A DNA stretch of 64,000 nt, taken from Pseudoduganella dura (GTDB lineage Bacteria > Pseudomonadota > Gammaproteobacteria > Burkholderiales > Burkholderiaceae_D). Below are positions 40,604 to 49,495 of the stretch, piece after piece (the stretch's first letter is position 1; every line of letters starts with the position of its first letter). A model generated the notes under the pieces. It had not been told where the DNA came from and searched no databases. It worked only from the letters and a program-made list of their open reading frames with translations. A program made the translations under genes and the position numbers. The stretch covers positions 5,890,001 to 5,954,000 of the forward strand of contig NZ_WNWM01000002.1 of NCBI RefSeq assembly GCF_009727155.1, in the 5' to 3' direction.

Positions 40604-41482
40604 TCATTCCCAGGCCCGCGCCGCCGACCGGTGGATGGTCCACGTAAAGCCGGCCCCCACCGACACGCCGCCGCGCTTGCGGAACAGCGGGCTGTCGCGG
40701 TTGGCCGCGTGGCTGTGGTTGTCGTAGCGGGTGAACCCGAACACGCGCCAGTCCGGCGTCAGCCGCCGCGACAGGCTCAGCCCGAGCCGCGTCATCATCA
40801 GCCCGCCATCGGCCGCGTAGGCCGGGCGTGCGGCGGTCGCATACCGCGGCGCCACCTCGTAGAAGTAGGCATTCAGGCGGGCATTGCCGAACACAGCGCC
40901 CACGCTGGCATCGGCCTGCCACTTGCCGGTGCCGTCGCCGGTCTCGAAGACCACGCGCGGCTCGAAAACCAGGCCCTGCCGCCTGAATCCGTTGCCCAGT
41001 TCGAGCGGCATGCGCAGCGGCAGTTCCAGCCTCGCGCGGCTGGTGGCGGACGGTTCGGCGAGCAGCACCTTCAGGCGCGGGCCGAATTCCAGCAGCGAGT
41101 GCAGGTCCGGCATGCCCTCGCGCGCGGCCACGTCGTCGGAGCGGGCGGGCAGCGACAGCGCGAAGCCGAGGTCGAGCTCGACCCGCTCGCTGTTGAACAG
41201 GCGCGCGCTCACGCCGGACCGGTCGGCGCGGATGATCCTGCCCCGGTAGATCACCAGCGGCAGCACCAGCGCGCGCGAGGAGCGGTCGTCCGCGCCGGGA
41301 TAGGCGGGGGTGGAAGCCGCGCCGCCGAAGACGCCGACTTCCCACAGCGGCAGCCCGGGTGCCTGCACCGGCGCCTGCTGTTGTGCGATGGCCGGTGCCA
41401 TCGCGGCCAGCATGGCGATGGCGGTCAACATGCGCGGCTTCATGCGCGGGTTCATGCACACGCGAGGGCGATATCGAAGCAT
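40604..41482 (-). CDS. MipA/OmpV family outer-membrane protein
   Basis: A 292-residue beta-barrel protein of the MipA/OmpV family. Signal peptide MLTAIAMLAAMAPAIAQQ; mature part with WEVGVFGGAASTPAYPGADDRSSRALVLPLVIYRG, the family opening, and a C-terminal aromatic barrel end (FTWTIHRSAARAWE). ATG 41482 is chosen for AAAGGA just upstream; the open frame continues but through non-coding sequence. Members are MltA-interacting scaffolds or respond to metals or antimicrobials. It converges on the ABC operon. Confidence 0.85.
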   Translation of the reverse strand: MLRYRPRVCMNPRMKPRMLTAIAMLAAMAPAIAQQQAPVQAPGLPLWEVGVFGGAASTPAYPGADDRSSRALVLPLVIYRGRIIRADRSGVSARLFNSERVELDLGFALSLPARSDDVAAREGMPDLHSLLEFGPRLKVLLAEPSATSRARLELPLRMPLELGNGFRRQGLVFEPRVVFETGDGTGKWQADASVGAVFGNARLNAYFYEVAPRYATAARPAYAADGGLMMTRLGLSLSRRLTPDWRVFGFTRYDNHSHAANRDSPLFRKRGGVSVGAGFTWTIHRSAARAWE

Positions 41483-41608
41483 GGGTTCCTTTCTTTCGGA
41501 TGTTGTGCAGGGCGAAGATGCTGCGGAGATGCCGGAACGATACCATGCACCGCGCGGCCGCCGGCCTCCGGCCTTATACTTTGCTCTGGCTCCCGCAACC
41601 GACCGCGC

Positions 41609-42616
41609 ATGAACACTTCTTCCAGCTCCGACATGCCCCTTCCGCACGAGGCGGCGCCGACGAAACCCTGCTGCGCCGCCTCGCGCGCCGGCGCCGGCGC
41701 TTCGCCGGCGCTGCCGTCTCCACCGGCATCGGGGCCGGCGCAAGCCCTCGCGCCCGAACCGCGCCCCACGGTGTTCCTGCCGGCGGCCACATTCCTGATG
41801 GGCACCGACTACGCGCACGCCAATCCGGGCGACGGTGAGGGACCGGTGCGGCCCGTTTCGCTGTCGGCGTTCTCGATCGACGCCAGCCCGGTGACGAATG
41901 CCGATTTCGCCCGCTTCGTGCACGCCACCGGCCATGTGACCGAGGCGGAGCGCTACGGCACATCGTTTGTGTTCCAGGGGCAGATTCCCGAAGACCGCTA
42001 CGACGAGCTGGTCGAGGATACGCTGGCGGCGGCGCCTTGGTGGTGCCTGGTGCGCGGCGCGTGCTGGCATGCGCCGCAAGGGCCCGGTTCGAGCATCGAT
42101 GCCCGTCTCGCGCACCCGGTGGTCCATGTTTCCTGGAACGATGCGATGGCCTACGCGGCGTGGAGCGGGGCGACGCTGCCGACCGAGGCGCAGTGGGAAT
42201 ACGCCGCGCGCGGCGGCCTCGAACAGAAACTGTATCCGTGGGGAGATGAACTGGCGCCGCACGGGCGCTTCCTGTGCAATGTGTGGCAGGGAGAATTCCC
42301 TTTCCTGAATACGGCCGCCGATGGCTACGCCGCCACCAGTCCCGTCGACGCGTTCCCGCCCAACGGCCACGGCCTCCTTTCCGTTACCGGCAACACGTGG
42401 GAGTGGTGCGCCGATTTCTGGAGCACGGATTTCAGCAGGGCCCCGGCCCGCGATCCGCAGGGGCCGCCGGCCGGCGATGCGCGCGTGATGAAGGGCGGTT
42501 CCTTCCTGTGCCACGCGTCGTACTGCAACCGCTACCGGCCGGCGGCGCGCACGATGAACACGCCCGACAGCTCGGCATCGAACATCGGCTTTCGCTGCGC
42601 CGGGCCGGCGCGCTAA
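41609..42616 (+). CDS. Formylglycine-generating enzyme (sulfatase-modifying factor)
   Basis: A 335-residue SUMF1-type enzyme that converts the sulfatase active-site Cys to formylglycine using oxygen and copper. The C-terminal MKGGSFLCHASYCNRYRPA contains the two Cys (spacing C-x4-C) that bind Cu(I) in true FGEs, followed by ARTMNTPDSSASNIGFRCA, nearly identical in layout to characterised FGEs. Thus it is an active FGE rather than a generic SUMF-fold protein. The first 45 residues are Ala/Pro-rich and variable, with no clear ribosome site, so the start is tentative. It converges with the sulfatase at 42669. Confidence 0.92.
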   Translation: MNTSSSSDMPLPHEAAPTKPCCAASRAGAGASPALPSPPASGPAQALAPEPRPTVFLPAATFLMGTDYAHANPGDGEGPVRPVSLSAFSIDASPVTNADFARFVHATGHVTEAERYGTSFVFQGQIPEDRYDELVEDTLAAAPWWCLVRGACWHAPQGPGSSIDARLAHPVVHVSWNDAMAYAAWSGATLPTEAQWEYAARGGLEQKLYPWGDELAPHGRFLCNVWQGEFPFLNTAADGYAATSPVDAFPPNGHGLLSVTGNTWEWCADFWSTDFSRAPARDPQGPPAGDARVMKGGSFLCHASYCNRYRPAARTMNTPDSSASNIGFRCAGPAR

Positions 42617-42668
42617 GCAACCCGCTCAGTCAGCCCGCCAAGCCTGCCCGCTAGGTCAGCCCGCTGCC

Positions 42669-44072
42669 TCAGCCCTTGGGCGGCGGGTCGGGGTACTCGG
42701 CCGAAGCCACGTGTTCGCGCGCCATGCCTTCGGCCATCCGGGCCACGATGTCCGGATGGTCGGCGGCCACGTTCCGGCTTTCCTTCGGATCGCGCGACAG
42801 GTCGTACAGTTCGAGCGCGCCGTCGCGCTTCATCCGCAGCGCTTTCCATTTGCCCCAGCGCGCCACCTGGCGGAACTCCGGATCGTAGAACTCCCAGTAC
42901 AGGAAGCGGTCGGCGGCCTTGCGCCGCGCATCGACCAGGAACGGCCGCAGGCTCACGCCATCGGACCTGGCCACCGGCGCGCCGGCCAGGTCGAGCGCGG
43001 TGGGCAGGAAATCCGGGAAATACACGGGCACGTCGCTGACGGCGCCGGCAGGGATCTTTTCCGGCCAGCGCACGATCCACGGCGTGCGGATGCCGCCTTC
43101 GTACATGTCGCGCTTGTAGCCCGTGAGGCCGCCGTTGGAATCGAAGAAATCGGTTATCCGGGTCTGCTGCGCGGTCGGTTCCGAGCGCGGCCCGTTGTCC
43201 GACGCGAAGAAGATCACCGTGTCCTTGTCGAGCCCCGCGCCGGCCAGCTTGTCGAGCAGCCGGCCGATGCCGAGATCGAGATAGTGGATCATCGCCGCGT
43301 AGGTCTTTTCGTCGTCCGACCAGCCGGCCCGGTCGGCGTACGGCCCGAAATCGGGCGCCGTGAACGGCGAATGGGGGCTGTTGTAGGCCGCGTACAGGAA
43401 GAAAGGCCGGCTCCTGTGACGCTCGACGAAGTCGATCGCATCGTCGGTGATCATGTCCGTGTCGTAGCGGCCATGTTTCCCGTTCGCGTTTTCGGGAATG
43501 TCGACCAGCGTGGCATCGTGCACGCGCTGCGCCGGCCAGTAACCCTGGGTGCTTTCGTACTGGATCAGCCAGCCCTTGAATTCGTCGAACCCGAAGTTGG
43601 GCGGCGTGGCCTTCGTCTCGAAGCCGTCGAGGTGCCACTTGCCCATCAGGCCGGTGCGATAGCCGGCTCCCTGCAGGTACTGCGCCACGGTGCGGTCGTC
43701 CGGCAGCAGGTTCGGGCGCCGCCACAGCTGCTTGCCGTTGCCCTTGGTGCCCAGCTTGCCGGCGGCGAGCGCCGTGTTGTCGCGGATGCGCGCGTGGCCG
43801 GTGTGCATGCCCGTCATCAGCGCGCAGCGCGACGGCCCGCAGACCGGCGCGCCCGCATAGGCCTGGGTGAACCGCATGCCGTCGCGCGCCAGGCGGTCGA
43901 TGTTGGGCGTTGCGATCCGGCGCTGGCCATACACGGCCGTGTCGCCATAGCCCATGTCGTCGGCCAGGATGAAGATGATGTTGGGACGGCGCGCGCCGGG
44001 CTGCGGCGCGGCGAAGGCGGGCGCCGCGGCGATGGCTGCCAGGGCGCTGGCGATGAATTCTCGACGGATCAT
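42669..44072 (-). CDS. Secreted type I sulfatase (arylsulfatase family)
   Basis: A 467-residue sulfatase with Tat-like signal peptide (MIRREFIASALAAIAAAPAFA). NIIFILADDMGYGD provides the metal Asp residues; VCGPSRCALMTGMHTG contains the C-x-P-S-R motif whose Cys becomes formylglycine. The convergent FGE gene, 52 bp away, is its probable activator. The target is a sulfate ester of a polysaccharide or aryl compound; the family subclass cannot be fixed by eye. The 196 bp upstream, to the CitMHS gene end, shows no gene. Confidence 0.92.
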   Translation of the reverse strand: MIRREFIASALAAIAAAPAFAAPQPGARRPNIIFILADDMGYGDTAVYGQRRIATPNIDRLARDGMRFTQAYAGAPVCGPSRCALMTGMHTGHARIRDNTALAAGKLGTKGNGKQLWRRPNLLPDDRTVAQYLQGAGYRTGLMGKWHLDGFETKATPPNFGFDEFKGWLIQYESTQGYWPAQRVHDATLVDIPENANGKHGRYDTDMITDDAIDFVERHRSRPFFLYAAYNSPHSPFTAPDFGPYADRAGWSDDEKTYAAMIHYLDLGIGRLLDKLAGAGLDKDTVIFFASDNGPRSEPTAQQTRITDFFDSNGGLTGYKRDMYEGGIRTPWIVRWPEKIPAGAVSDVPVYFPDFLPTALDLAGAPVARSDGVSLRPFLVDARRKAADRFLYWEFYDPEFRQVARWGKWKALRMKRDGALELYDLSRDPKESRNVAADHPDIVARMAEGMAREHVASAEYPDPPPKG

Positions 44073-44268
44073 GTGGGCTCTTCCGGTGGGGCGGCATGTC
44101 GGACGAGTACGCGGCGCGGGATGGCGCTGCGCGCACGTACGCGCCGCGCCAGCTTACCATCCCGGCGCTCCGCAGCCTGCTCAAGCCGTTGAGTATTCGC
44201 ACAGGCCGGTGAGCGGCCCGGCGCCACTCCCCGTCATTGCCGGCTGCGGCCCGCCATCGCCGGAGCGG

Positions 44269-45804
44269 TCAGGGGATGCTGCCCATCAGCGGAATCACGC
44301 CGAACAGCACGGCGGAGACCAGCATCACCAGCGCCGCGCTGATCGACCAGATCAGCGTATAGCGCTGGTGGTCGCCGAATTCCACCTCCGACATGCCGAC
44401 CAGCAGGTAGGTCGATGCCACCAGTGGACTGAGCAGGTGCACCGGCTGGCCGATCAGCGAAGCGCGGCCGATCTCGGCCGGCGAGATGCCATAGACGGCG
44501 GCCGCCTCGGCGAGGATCGGCACGATGCCGAAGTAGAAGGCATCGTTGGAGATGAAGAAGGTGAATGGAATGCTGAGCACTCCCGTGACGATGGCGAGGT
44601 AAGGCCCCATCCAGCCGGGCACGCCCGCGATCACGCTCGCGGCGATCGCATCGACCATCTTCGTTCCCTGCAGGATGCCGACGAAGATGCCCGCGGCGAA
44701 GATCAGCGAAACGACGGGAAGCACGTTGGGCGCGTGCGCCGCGACGCGTTCCTTCTGTTCCTGCAGCGTGGGGTAGTTGATCGTGATCGCGACGGCAAAG
44801 AAGATCATGAACAGCACGGGCAGCGGCAGGGCGCCCAGGATCAGCAGCACCATCAGGGCCGCGGTCAGGGCGAAGTTCACCCAGATCAGCCGGGGGCGCG
44901 CGGTATGGGAGGACGACACGGTGATTTCCGGTTCGGCATGGCCGGCGGCGTCTGTCGAACCGGCGTGGCCGGCGCTGGACCCGGATACTTCATGGCGCGA
45001 ACCGGGGTGCGCAGGGCTGTGCACCGCCGCGGCGACCGGGCTGGCCGTCCACTGTCCCGTGGTGCCGTTCATCCTGCCCGGGATGTCGTCCGCGGCCTTG
45101 CCCGGTACCGAAAGCCCGGCTTCGGCCGGCTGCAGGCTGGCCGCGTTCGCCGTATTGCGTGCCCTGGCCTGGTCCGCCAGGGTGACCACGCCGATGCGCT
45201 TGCGCTCCTTCATGCCGAGCACATAGGCAACGAACAGCACCCATACGGCGGCCACGGCCATCGGCAGGATCATCGGCACGAAGATGTCGCGCACATCCAC
45301 GCCCAGCGCGCTCGCCGCCCGGGCGGTGGGGCCGCCCCACGGCAGGATATTGAACACCCCGCCGGCCAGCATGATCACGCACGCCAGCACGAGCCGGCTC
45401 ATGCCGAGCCGCTTGTACAGCGGCAGCATCGCCGATACCGTGATCATGTACGAGGTGGCGCCATCGCCGTCGAGCGAGATGAACATCGCCAGCGCCGCCG
45501 TGCCGACGACGATCTTCATCGGGTCGCCCTGCACCAGCTTCAGGATCCTGCGGACGACCGGGTCGAACAGGCCGGCATCGATCATCACGCCGAAATACAG
45601 GATCGCGAACATCAGCATGACGCCGGTGGGGGCCAGGTTCTTGATCCCGGTAAGCATCATCGGCCCGAGTTCGGCGCCGAATCCGCCGATGATGCCGAAG
45701 GCGATCGGCACTATGATCAGCGCGACCAGCGCCGGCAGGCGCTTGGTCATGATCAGGAACATGAATACAACGACCATCGAATAGGCCAGTACTGTCAACA
45801 TCAT
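44269..45804 (-). CDS. CitMHS-family metal-citrate/proton symporter
   Basis: A 511-residue inner-membrane transporter of the CitM/CitH family, importing citrate complexed with Mg2+, Ca2+ or another divalent metal. The opening LTVLAYSMVVVFMFLIMTKRLPALVALIIVPIAFG and FISLDGDGATSYMITVSAMLPLYKRLGM are family hallmarks. A hydrophilic loop of about 90 residues in the middle (residues 205-300, Ala/Gly/His-rich) is longer than I expect in the family. AGGAGA precedes the start, which has two adjacent ATGs. No regulator adjoins it. Confidence 0.9.
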   Translation of the reverse strand: MMLTVLAYSMVVVFMFLIMTKRLPALVALIIVPIAFGIIGGFGAELGPMMLTGIKNLAPTGVMLMFAILYFGVMIDAGLFDPVVRRILKLVQGDPMKIVVGTAALAMFISLDGDGATSYMITVSAMLPLYKRLGMSRLVLACVIMLAGGVFNILPWGGPTARAASALGVDVRDIFVPMILPMAVAAVWVLFVAYVLGMKERKRIGVVTLADQARARNTANAASLQPAEAGLSVPGKAADDIPGRMNGTTGQWTASPVAAAVHSPAHPGSRHEVSGSSAGHAGSTDAAGHAEPEITVSSSHTARPRLIWVNFALTAALMVLLILGALPLPVLFMIFFAVAITINYPTLQEQKERVAAHAPNVLPVVSLIFAAGIFVGILQGTKMVDAIAASVIAGVPGWMGPYLAIVTGVLSIPFTFFISNDAFYFGIVPILAEAAAVYGISPAEIGRASLIGQPVHLLSPLVASTYLLVGMSEVEFGDHQRYTLIWSISAALVMLVSAVLFGVIPLMGSIP

Positions 45805-45934
45805 CTATCTCCTCCAGGTACTGTGACCTGTCATATCCGGGGCCGGTGGGGCCCAACGTTCTTGTTTTCATCACTATAGGAGCGTCCACCTTTCAATTTG
45901 CTTTCATTGCATGCAATGCGCGCGCGGAAATGAA

Positions 45935-45964
45935 AACGCCCGCAGGTGGATTCCTGCGGGCGTT
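45935..45964 (-). terminator. Rho-independent terminator of pullulanase gene
   Basis: A 12-bp perfect stem (AACGCCCGCAGG/CCTGCGGGCGTT) with a 6-base loop, followed on the minus strand by TTTTCA. It lies 84 bp after the pullulanase stop and also closes the gap before the CitMHS promoter. Confidence 0.85.
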
Positions 45965-46017
45965 CCGGGCATTCGGCGGGGGAATTTGCCCGAATGCGGG
46001 AGGGAGGGCAGGGCGCC

Positions 46018-46041
46018 CCGGGGGGCACCGGTGCCCCCCGG
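46018..46041. repeat. 24-bp perfect GC palindrome next to the pullulanase stop
   Basis: Centred on CACCGGTG (46026-46033) with six-G and six-C flanks and outer CC/GG. It begins 7 bp after the stop codon on the minus strand. It would form a very stable RNA hairpin without T-tract, possibly a 3'-end stabiliser. Confidence 0.6.
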
Positions 46042-46047
46042 CTGCGG

Positions 46048-49000
46048 TCAGTCGTTCGCCACCTGCACGAACACGGCCGTCGTGCGCGCCGGGATCGTGA
46101 AGTTGCCGGTGGCCGCGTCATACGCGGAAGCCTTCACCACGTCGTCCCTGCCGAAGCGCTGGATCTCGTGCAGTTTCAGCTTGCGGCCCTTCAGTTCGGG
46201 GATGGCGACGGTATTGGCCGCCTTGTCCGCGTTGAACACCACGACCACCTTCTTGTACTTCGCGTCCGGGTAGGCGGACGGCTCGGTGCCCGAAATGCTC
46301 ATCGCCACCACGCCGGGCACCTGGCCGGGGCCGGTGTTATGGAACTTCAGGCGGTCGATCACGTCCTGCGCCGTGCGCAGGCGGAACAGCGAGCTGTCCT
46401 TGCGGATCGCCAGCAGTTCCTCGAATCCGGCCTTCGCCGCCAGGATGGCGCGCGTGTCCGGGTTGATCAGCGGATTGGCCAGCACCGGCGCCATGATCGG
46501 CCAGCTGCTCTCGTTCTTTTCCGCCAGCGGCAGGCCCACGCCGAAGTTGTTCGACGCATAGCCGTAGTCCAGCCGGTTGAACCAGTCGCCCGCGTTGTAG
46601 CTGTCGCGGTCGAGCGACTTCGAGCGCAGGATCTCCTGGCCGGCATGGAAGAACGGCACGCCCTGGGCCAGCGTATTGATGGCATTGCCCAGCGTCTGCA
46701 TGCGCACGCGGTCGGCCAGGCGCGTCGCCTGCGGCAGCTTCAGCGCGTTGACGTCGAACAGCGTCTGGTTGTCGTGCGCCTCGACATAGTTGATCGTCTC
46801 CGCCGGGCTGCCGGCGAATCCGGCCTGCTGGCCGAAGTAGTCGATCTCGGCGTTGCTGCGCACGTTGCCGAAGCGGTCCGTGAAGCGGTAGTCGCGCAGC
46901 GTGCCGGACAGGGCCACGCGCACCAGGTCGGCCAGGCGCAGCGCATCGTCGCGCGTCTGCGCCGACTGGCCGTTCGGATCGGACCACACGCCGTTGGCGA
47001 AGCCCTGCTGGTCGACCAGCGAGGCGCCGGTGTCGCAGCAGCCGCCGCCGCGCACGGTGTCGCGGATGCGGTCGTTGAACGAGCCGATGCCGGTGCCGAA
47101 CATGTTGGCCTGGCGCGCCTGCACGAAGCGCGCGTCGTTGGCGACCGCGCCGAAGTTCCATGCCTCGCCGTACAGGTAGACCGGGCGGCCGGCCGCCTTG
47201 TCGGCGGCGGCCTGCAGGCGCTTCATCAGGTCGAGCGGCGTGAAGCCCATGATGTCGAAGCGGAAGCTGTCGATCTTGTACTGCTTCGCCCACAGCGCCA
47301 CCGAGTCGGTCATCAGCTTGGCCATCATGGCGTTTTCCTGGGCCGTGTCGGCGCAGCAGCTGTCGTTGAGGATGTTGCCTTCGGCGCCCAGGCGGTAGTA
47401 GTAGGCCGGCACGATGCGGTCCAGTACCGACAGCGGGCCCTGCTGCGACTGGCTCGTGTGGTTGTATACCATGTCCAGCGTGACGCGCAGCCCGGCCTCG
47501 TGCAGCGCCTGCACCATCGCGCGGAACTCGCGCACGCGCACGGTGCCGTCCGTGGCATCGGTGGCGTAGCTGCCTTCCGGAGTGTTGTAGTGCACCGGGT
47601 CATAGCCCCAGTTGAAGCAGTCGCTGTCGCGCGTGGCGGCCACGGCGGCCTGCTGCGTGCCGGCATCCGCGGCGCCGCCCGGAATGGCGGGCGTCACGCA
47701 GCCCGTTTCGTCGACGCTCGAGAAGTCGTAGCTGGGCAGCAGGTGCACGTGGGTCATGCCGGCCTTCTGCAGAGACTTCAGGTGGCGCATCGGCGCCGCT
47801 TCGCTGTCCGTGAAGGCCAGGTACTTGCCGCGGTGCGCGGCCGGCACGGTATTGTCCGATACGGAAAAGTCGCGGATGTGCAGTTCGTACAGGGCGATGT
47901 CGGTGGGGGCGGCGAGTTTCGGAATGCGCTGCTCGTCCCATCCCGCCGGCTTCAGGCGCGGGCTGTCCAGGTTGGCCACGAAGCTGCGCCTGCTGTTGGC
48001 GGACACGCTCAGCGAATACGGGTCGGTCACCGTGTTCGTCACCAGGGTGTTGTTCACCCAGCGCGACAGCACCTGCACGGAGTACGTGTAGTAGGCATTG
48101 TTGGTCCACGAGGCATCCGGTGCCGTGTACGACCAGACGCCGCTGGCGGCATCGCGCGTCATGGCCACCGACGTGGCGTTCGCGGCGCTGGCGCTGGCAT
48201 AGACGTCGAGCCGCACGGCCTTGGCCGTCGGCGCCCACACGCGGAAGGTCGGCACGCCCAGGCGGTCGAATGTCAGGCCCAGCTGCGCCGTGCCGGCGTG
48301 CGCGGCGAACAGGTCGTCGAGCATGCCGGCCTGCTGCAGCGAGGTCACCTGGACCAGCGTGCCGTCCGCGCCGTATTGCGCGATGGCGAACTGGGCGCTG
48401 GCGAGTCCGGCGATCCGGGCGGCGTCGGCGTCCGACAGGCGCAGGCCGGTGGCGCCGGCCAGGTGCGGGTATTTCTGCCGCAGGGCGTCCGGCAACGCGG
48501 CCGGCTGGAGCGCCAGGCTGCCGTTGGCGCCGGCCAGGCCGGTGGCCGCGTCGGGGCTGGCCGACATGCCGCCGTTCAGCGCGTAGTACAGCTTGTAGGT
48601 GCCGCCCGCCGGCACGCCGGGCCAGGCCAGCGTCGTGGCGGACAGCCAGTGCGCCCTGGCACCGGCCAGGTTGCCGTAGCTGAGCGCGGGCTGGTTCGCG
48701 TACACCGTGCAGTCGCCTTCCAGCAGCCACACTTCCTGGCCGTTCGTCATCACGTCGGCCGCCAGGTCGGCATGCTGGTCGGCGCCGCAATTCTTGGTGC
48801 CGTTGCCGTCCGTGACGAGGAACGAAATGACGCTCTTGCCGGCGGCCAGCGGAATGTCGACATAGCCGCCGAAGCTGTCGGCGCCAGTGAACATGAAGCG
48901 GCCGGTGATCCAGGCGGCGCTCGCTTGCTGCGGACCGTCCCAGGAATACACGCCCCACTGGGCCTCGTCGCCCTGGGTGCGGTGGAAATGCATGCGGATG

Positions 49001-49170
49001 GTGCCGGGCGCAACCGCGGCGGCGCTGCCGGCGCCTTGCGCCACGCTGGCAAGGCGGACCGGGGCGGCGGCTTGCTGTCCTTCTCCGCCATCCCCGCCGC
49101 AGGCCGCCAGCAAGCCGCCAACTATCAACGCAAGTCCAAATCGTGAAGCCAAACTACGTCCGATATTCAT
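46048..49170 (-). CDS. pulA: Secreted pullulanase-type alpha-1,6-glucosidase (GH13)
   Basis: A 1040-residue lipoprotein that debranches pullulan, starch or glycogen. The signal ends LLAACGG (lipid Cys at 24). Residues 55-160 resemble a CBM41 starch-binding domain (MHFHRTQGDEAQWGVYSWDG); about 300-420 is the CBM48-like domain (GVPTFRVWAPTAKAVRLDVYAS); the GH13 barrel follows with YNHTSQ, nucleophile DSFRFDIMGF, acid YGEAWNF and YVEAHDNQT. GGAG precedes the ATG. It complements the maltoporin at 29165 in alpha-glucan use, though far from it. Divergent from a c-di-GMP enzyme gene. Confidence 0.93.
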   Translation of the reverse strand: MNIGRSLASRFGLALIVGGLLAACGGDGGEGQQAAAPVRLASVAQGAGSAAAVAPGTIRMHFHRTQGDEAQWGVYSWDGPQQASAAWITGRFMFTGADSFGGYVDIPLAAGKSVISFLVTDGNGTKNCGADQHADLAADVMTNGQEVWLLEGDCTVYANQPALSYGNLAGARAHWLSATTLAWPGVPAGGTYKLYYALNGGMSASPDAATGLAGANGSLALQPAALPDALRQKYPHLAGATGLRLSDADAARIAGLASAQFAIAQYGADGTLVQVTSLQQAGMLDDLFAAHAGTAQLGLTFDRLGVPTFRVWAPTAKAVRLDVYASASAANATSVAMTRDAASGVWSYTAPDASWTNNAYYTYSVQVLSRWVNNTLVTNTVTDPYSLSVSANSRRSFVANLDSPRLKPAGWDEQRIPKLAAPTDIALYELHIRDFSVSDNTVPAAHRGKYLAFTDSEAAPMRHLKSLQKAGMTHVHLLPSYDFSSVDETGCVTPAIPGGAADAGTQQAAVAATRDSDCFNWGYDPVHYNTPEGSYATDATDGTVRVREFRAMVQALHEAGLRVTLDMVYNHTSQSQQGPLSVLDRIVPAYYYRLGAEGNILNDSCCADTAQENAMMAKLMTDSVALWAKQYKIDSFRFDIMGFTPLDLMKRLQAAADKAAGRPVYLYGEAWNFGAVANDARFVQARQANMFGTGIGSFNDRIRDTVRGGGCCDTGASLVDQQGFANGVWSDPNGQSAQTRDDALRLADLVRVALSGTLRDYRFTDRFGNVRSNAEIDYFGQQAGFAGSPAETINYVEAHDNQTLFDVNALKLPQATRLADRVRMQTLGNAINTLAQGVPFFHAGQEILRSKSLDRDSYNAGDWFNRLDYGYASNNFGVGLPLAEKNESSWPIMAPVLANPLINPDTRAILAAKAGFEELLAIRKDSSLFRLRTAQDVIDRLKFHNTGPGQVPGVVAMSISGTEPSAYPDAKYKKVVVVFNADKAANTVAIPELKGRKLKLHEIQRFGRDDVVKASAYDAATGNFTIPARTTAVFVQVAND

Positions 49171-49495
49171 TCTGTCTCCTTTGTTTTTGTAGGCGTCCCA
49201 AGGTTTTAAGGGGGTTTGCGCACTGGAAAGCGCCTTGGTTGTAATAATACTACTGCTTTAGTCGCGTTCGGCAGTGAGTTATCGGACGTTGTTTTATTTT
49301 CACTACAGCCGGTCTTCCGGCGAAAACGACGCTGTATGGACGGCGTGGCCCGTCCTTCTGCCAGGTAGTGCCCTGCTACCGGTGTACGCATTGGCGTGCC
49401 GGGCCAGCCGGCATCCGGTAACCACGCAGCCGTGACCGTTCCGCCACGTCGTCCGGTGCTCCTTCAGTAGCGGCACAGGGCTTGTCCGGGCTCGC
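49171..49495. other. Divergent promoter region, pullulanase versus diguanylate cyclase
   Basis: This 325-bp gap has an AT-rich patch (49236-49262) likely to hold the pullulanase promoter, and a spaced dyad CCAAGG/CCTTGG (49198-49203, 49233-49238). No gene is visible. Confidence 0.45.

Noticed and set aside
45946..49146. 1066-codon open frame on the plus strand opposite pullulanase
   Set aside because: Shadow of the GC-biased pulA gene; the opposite frame has every GH13 motif.
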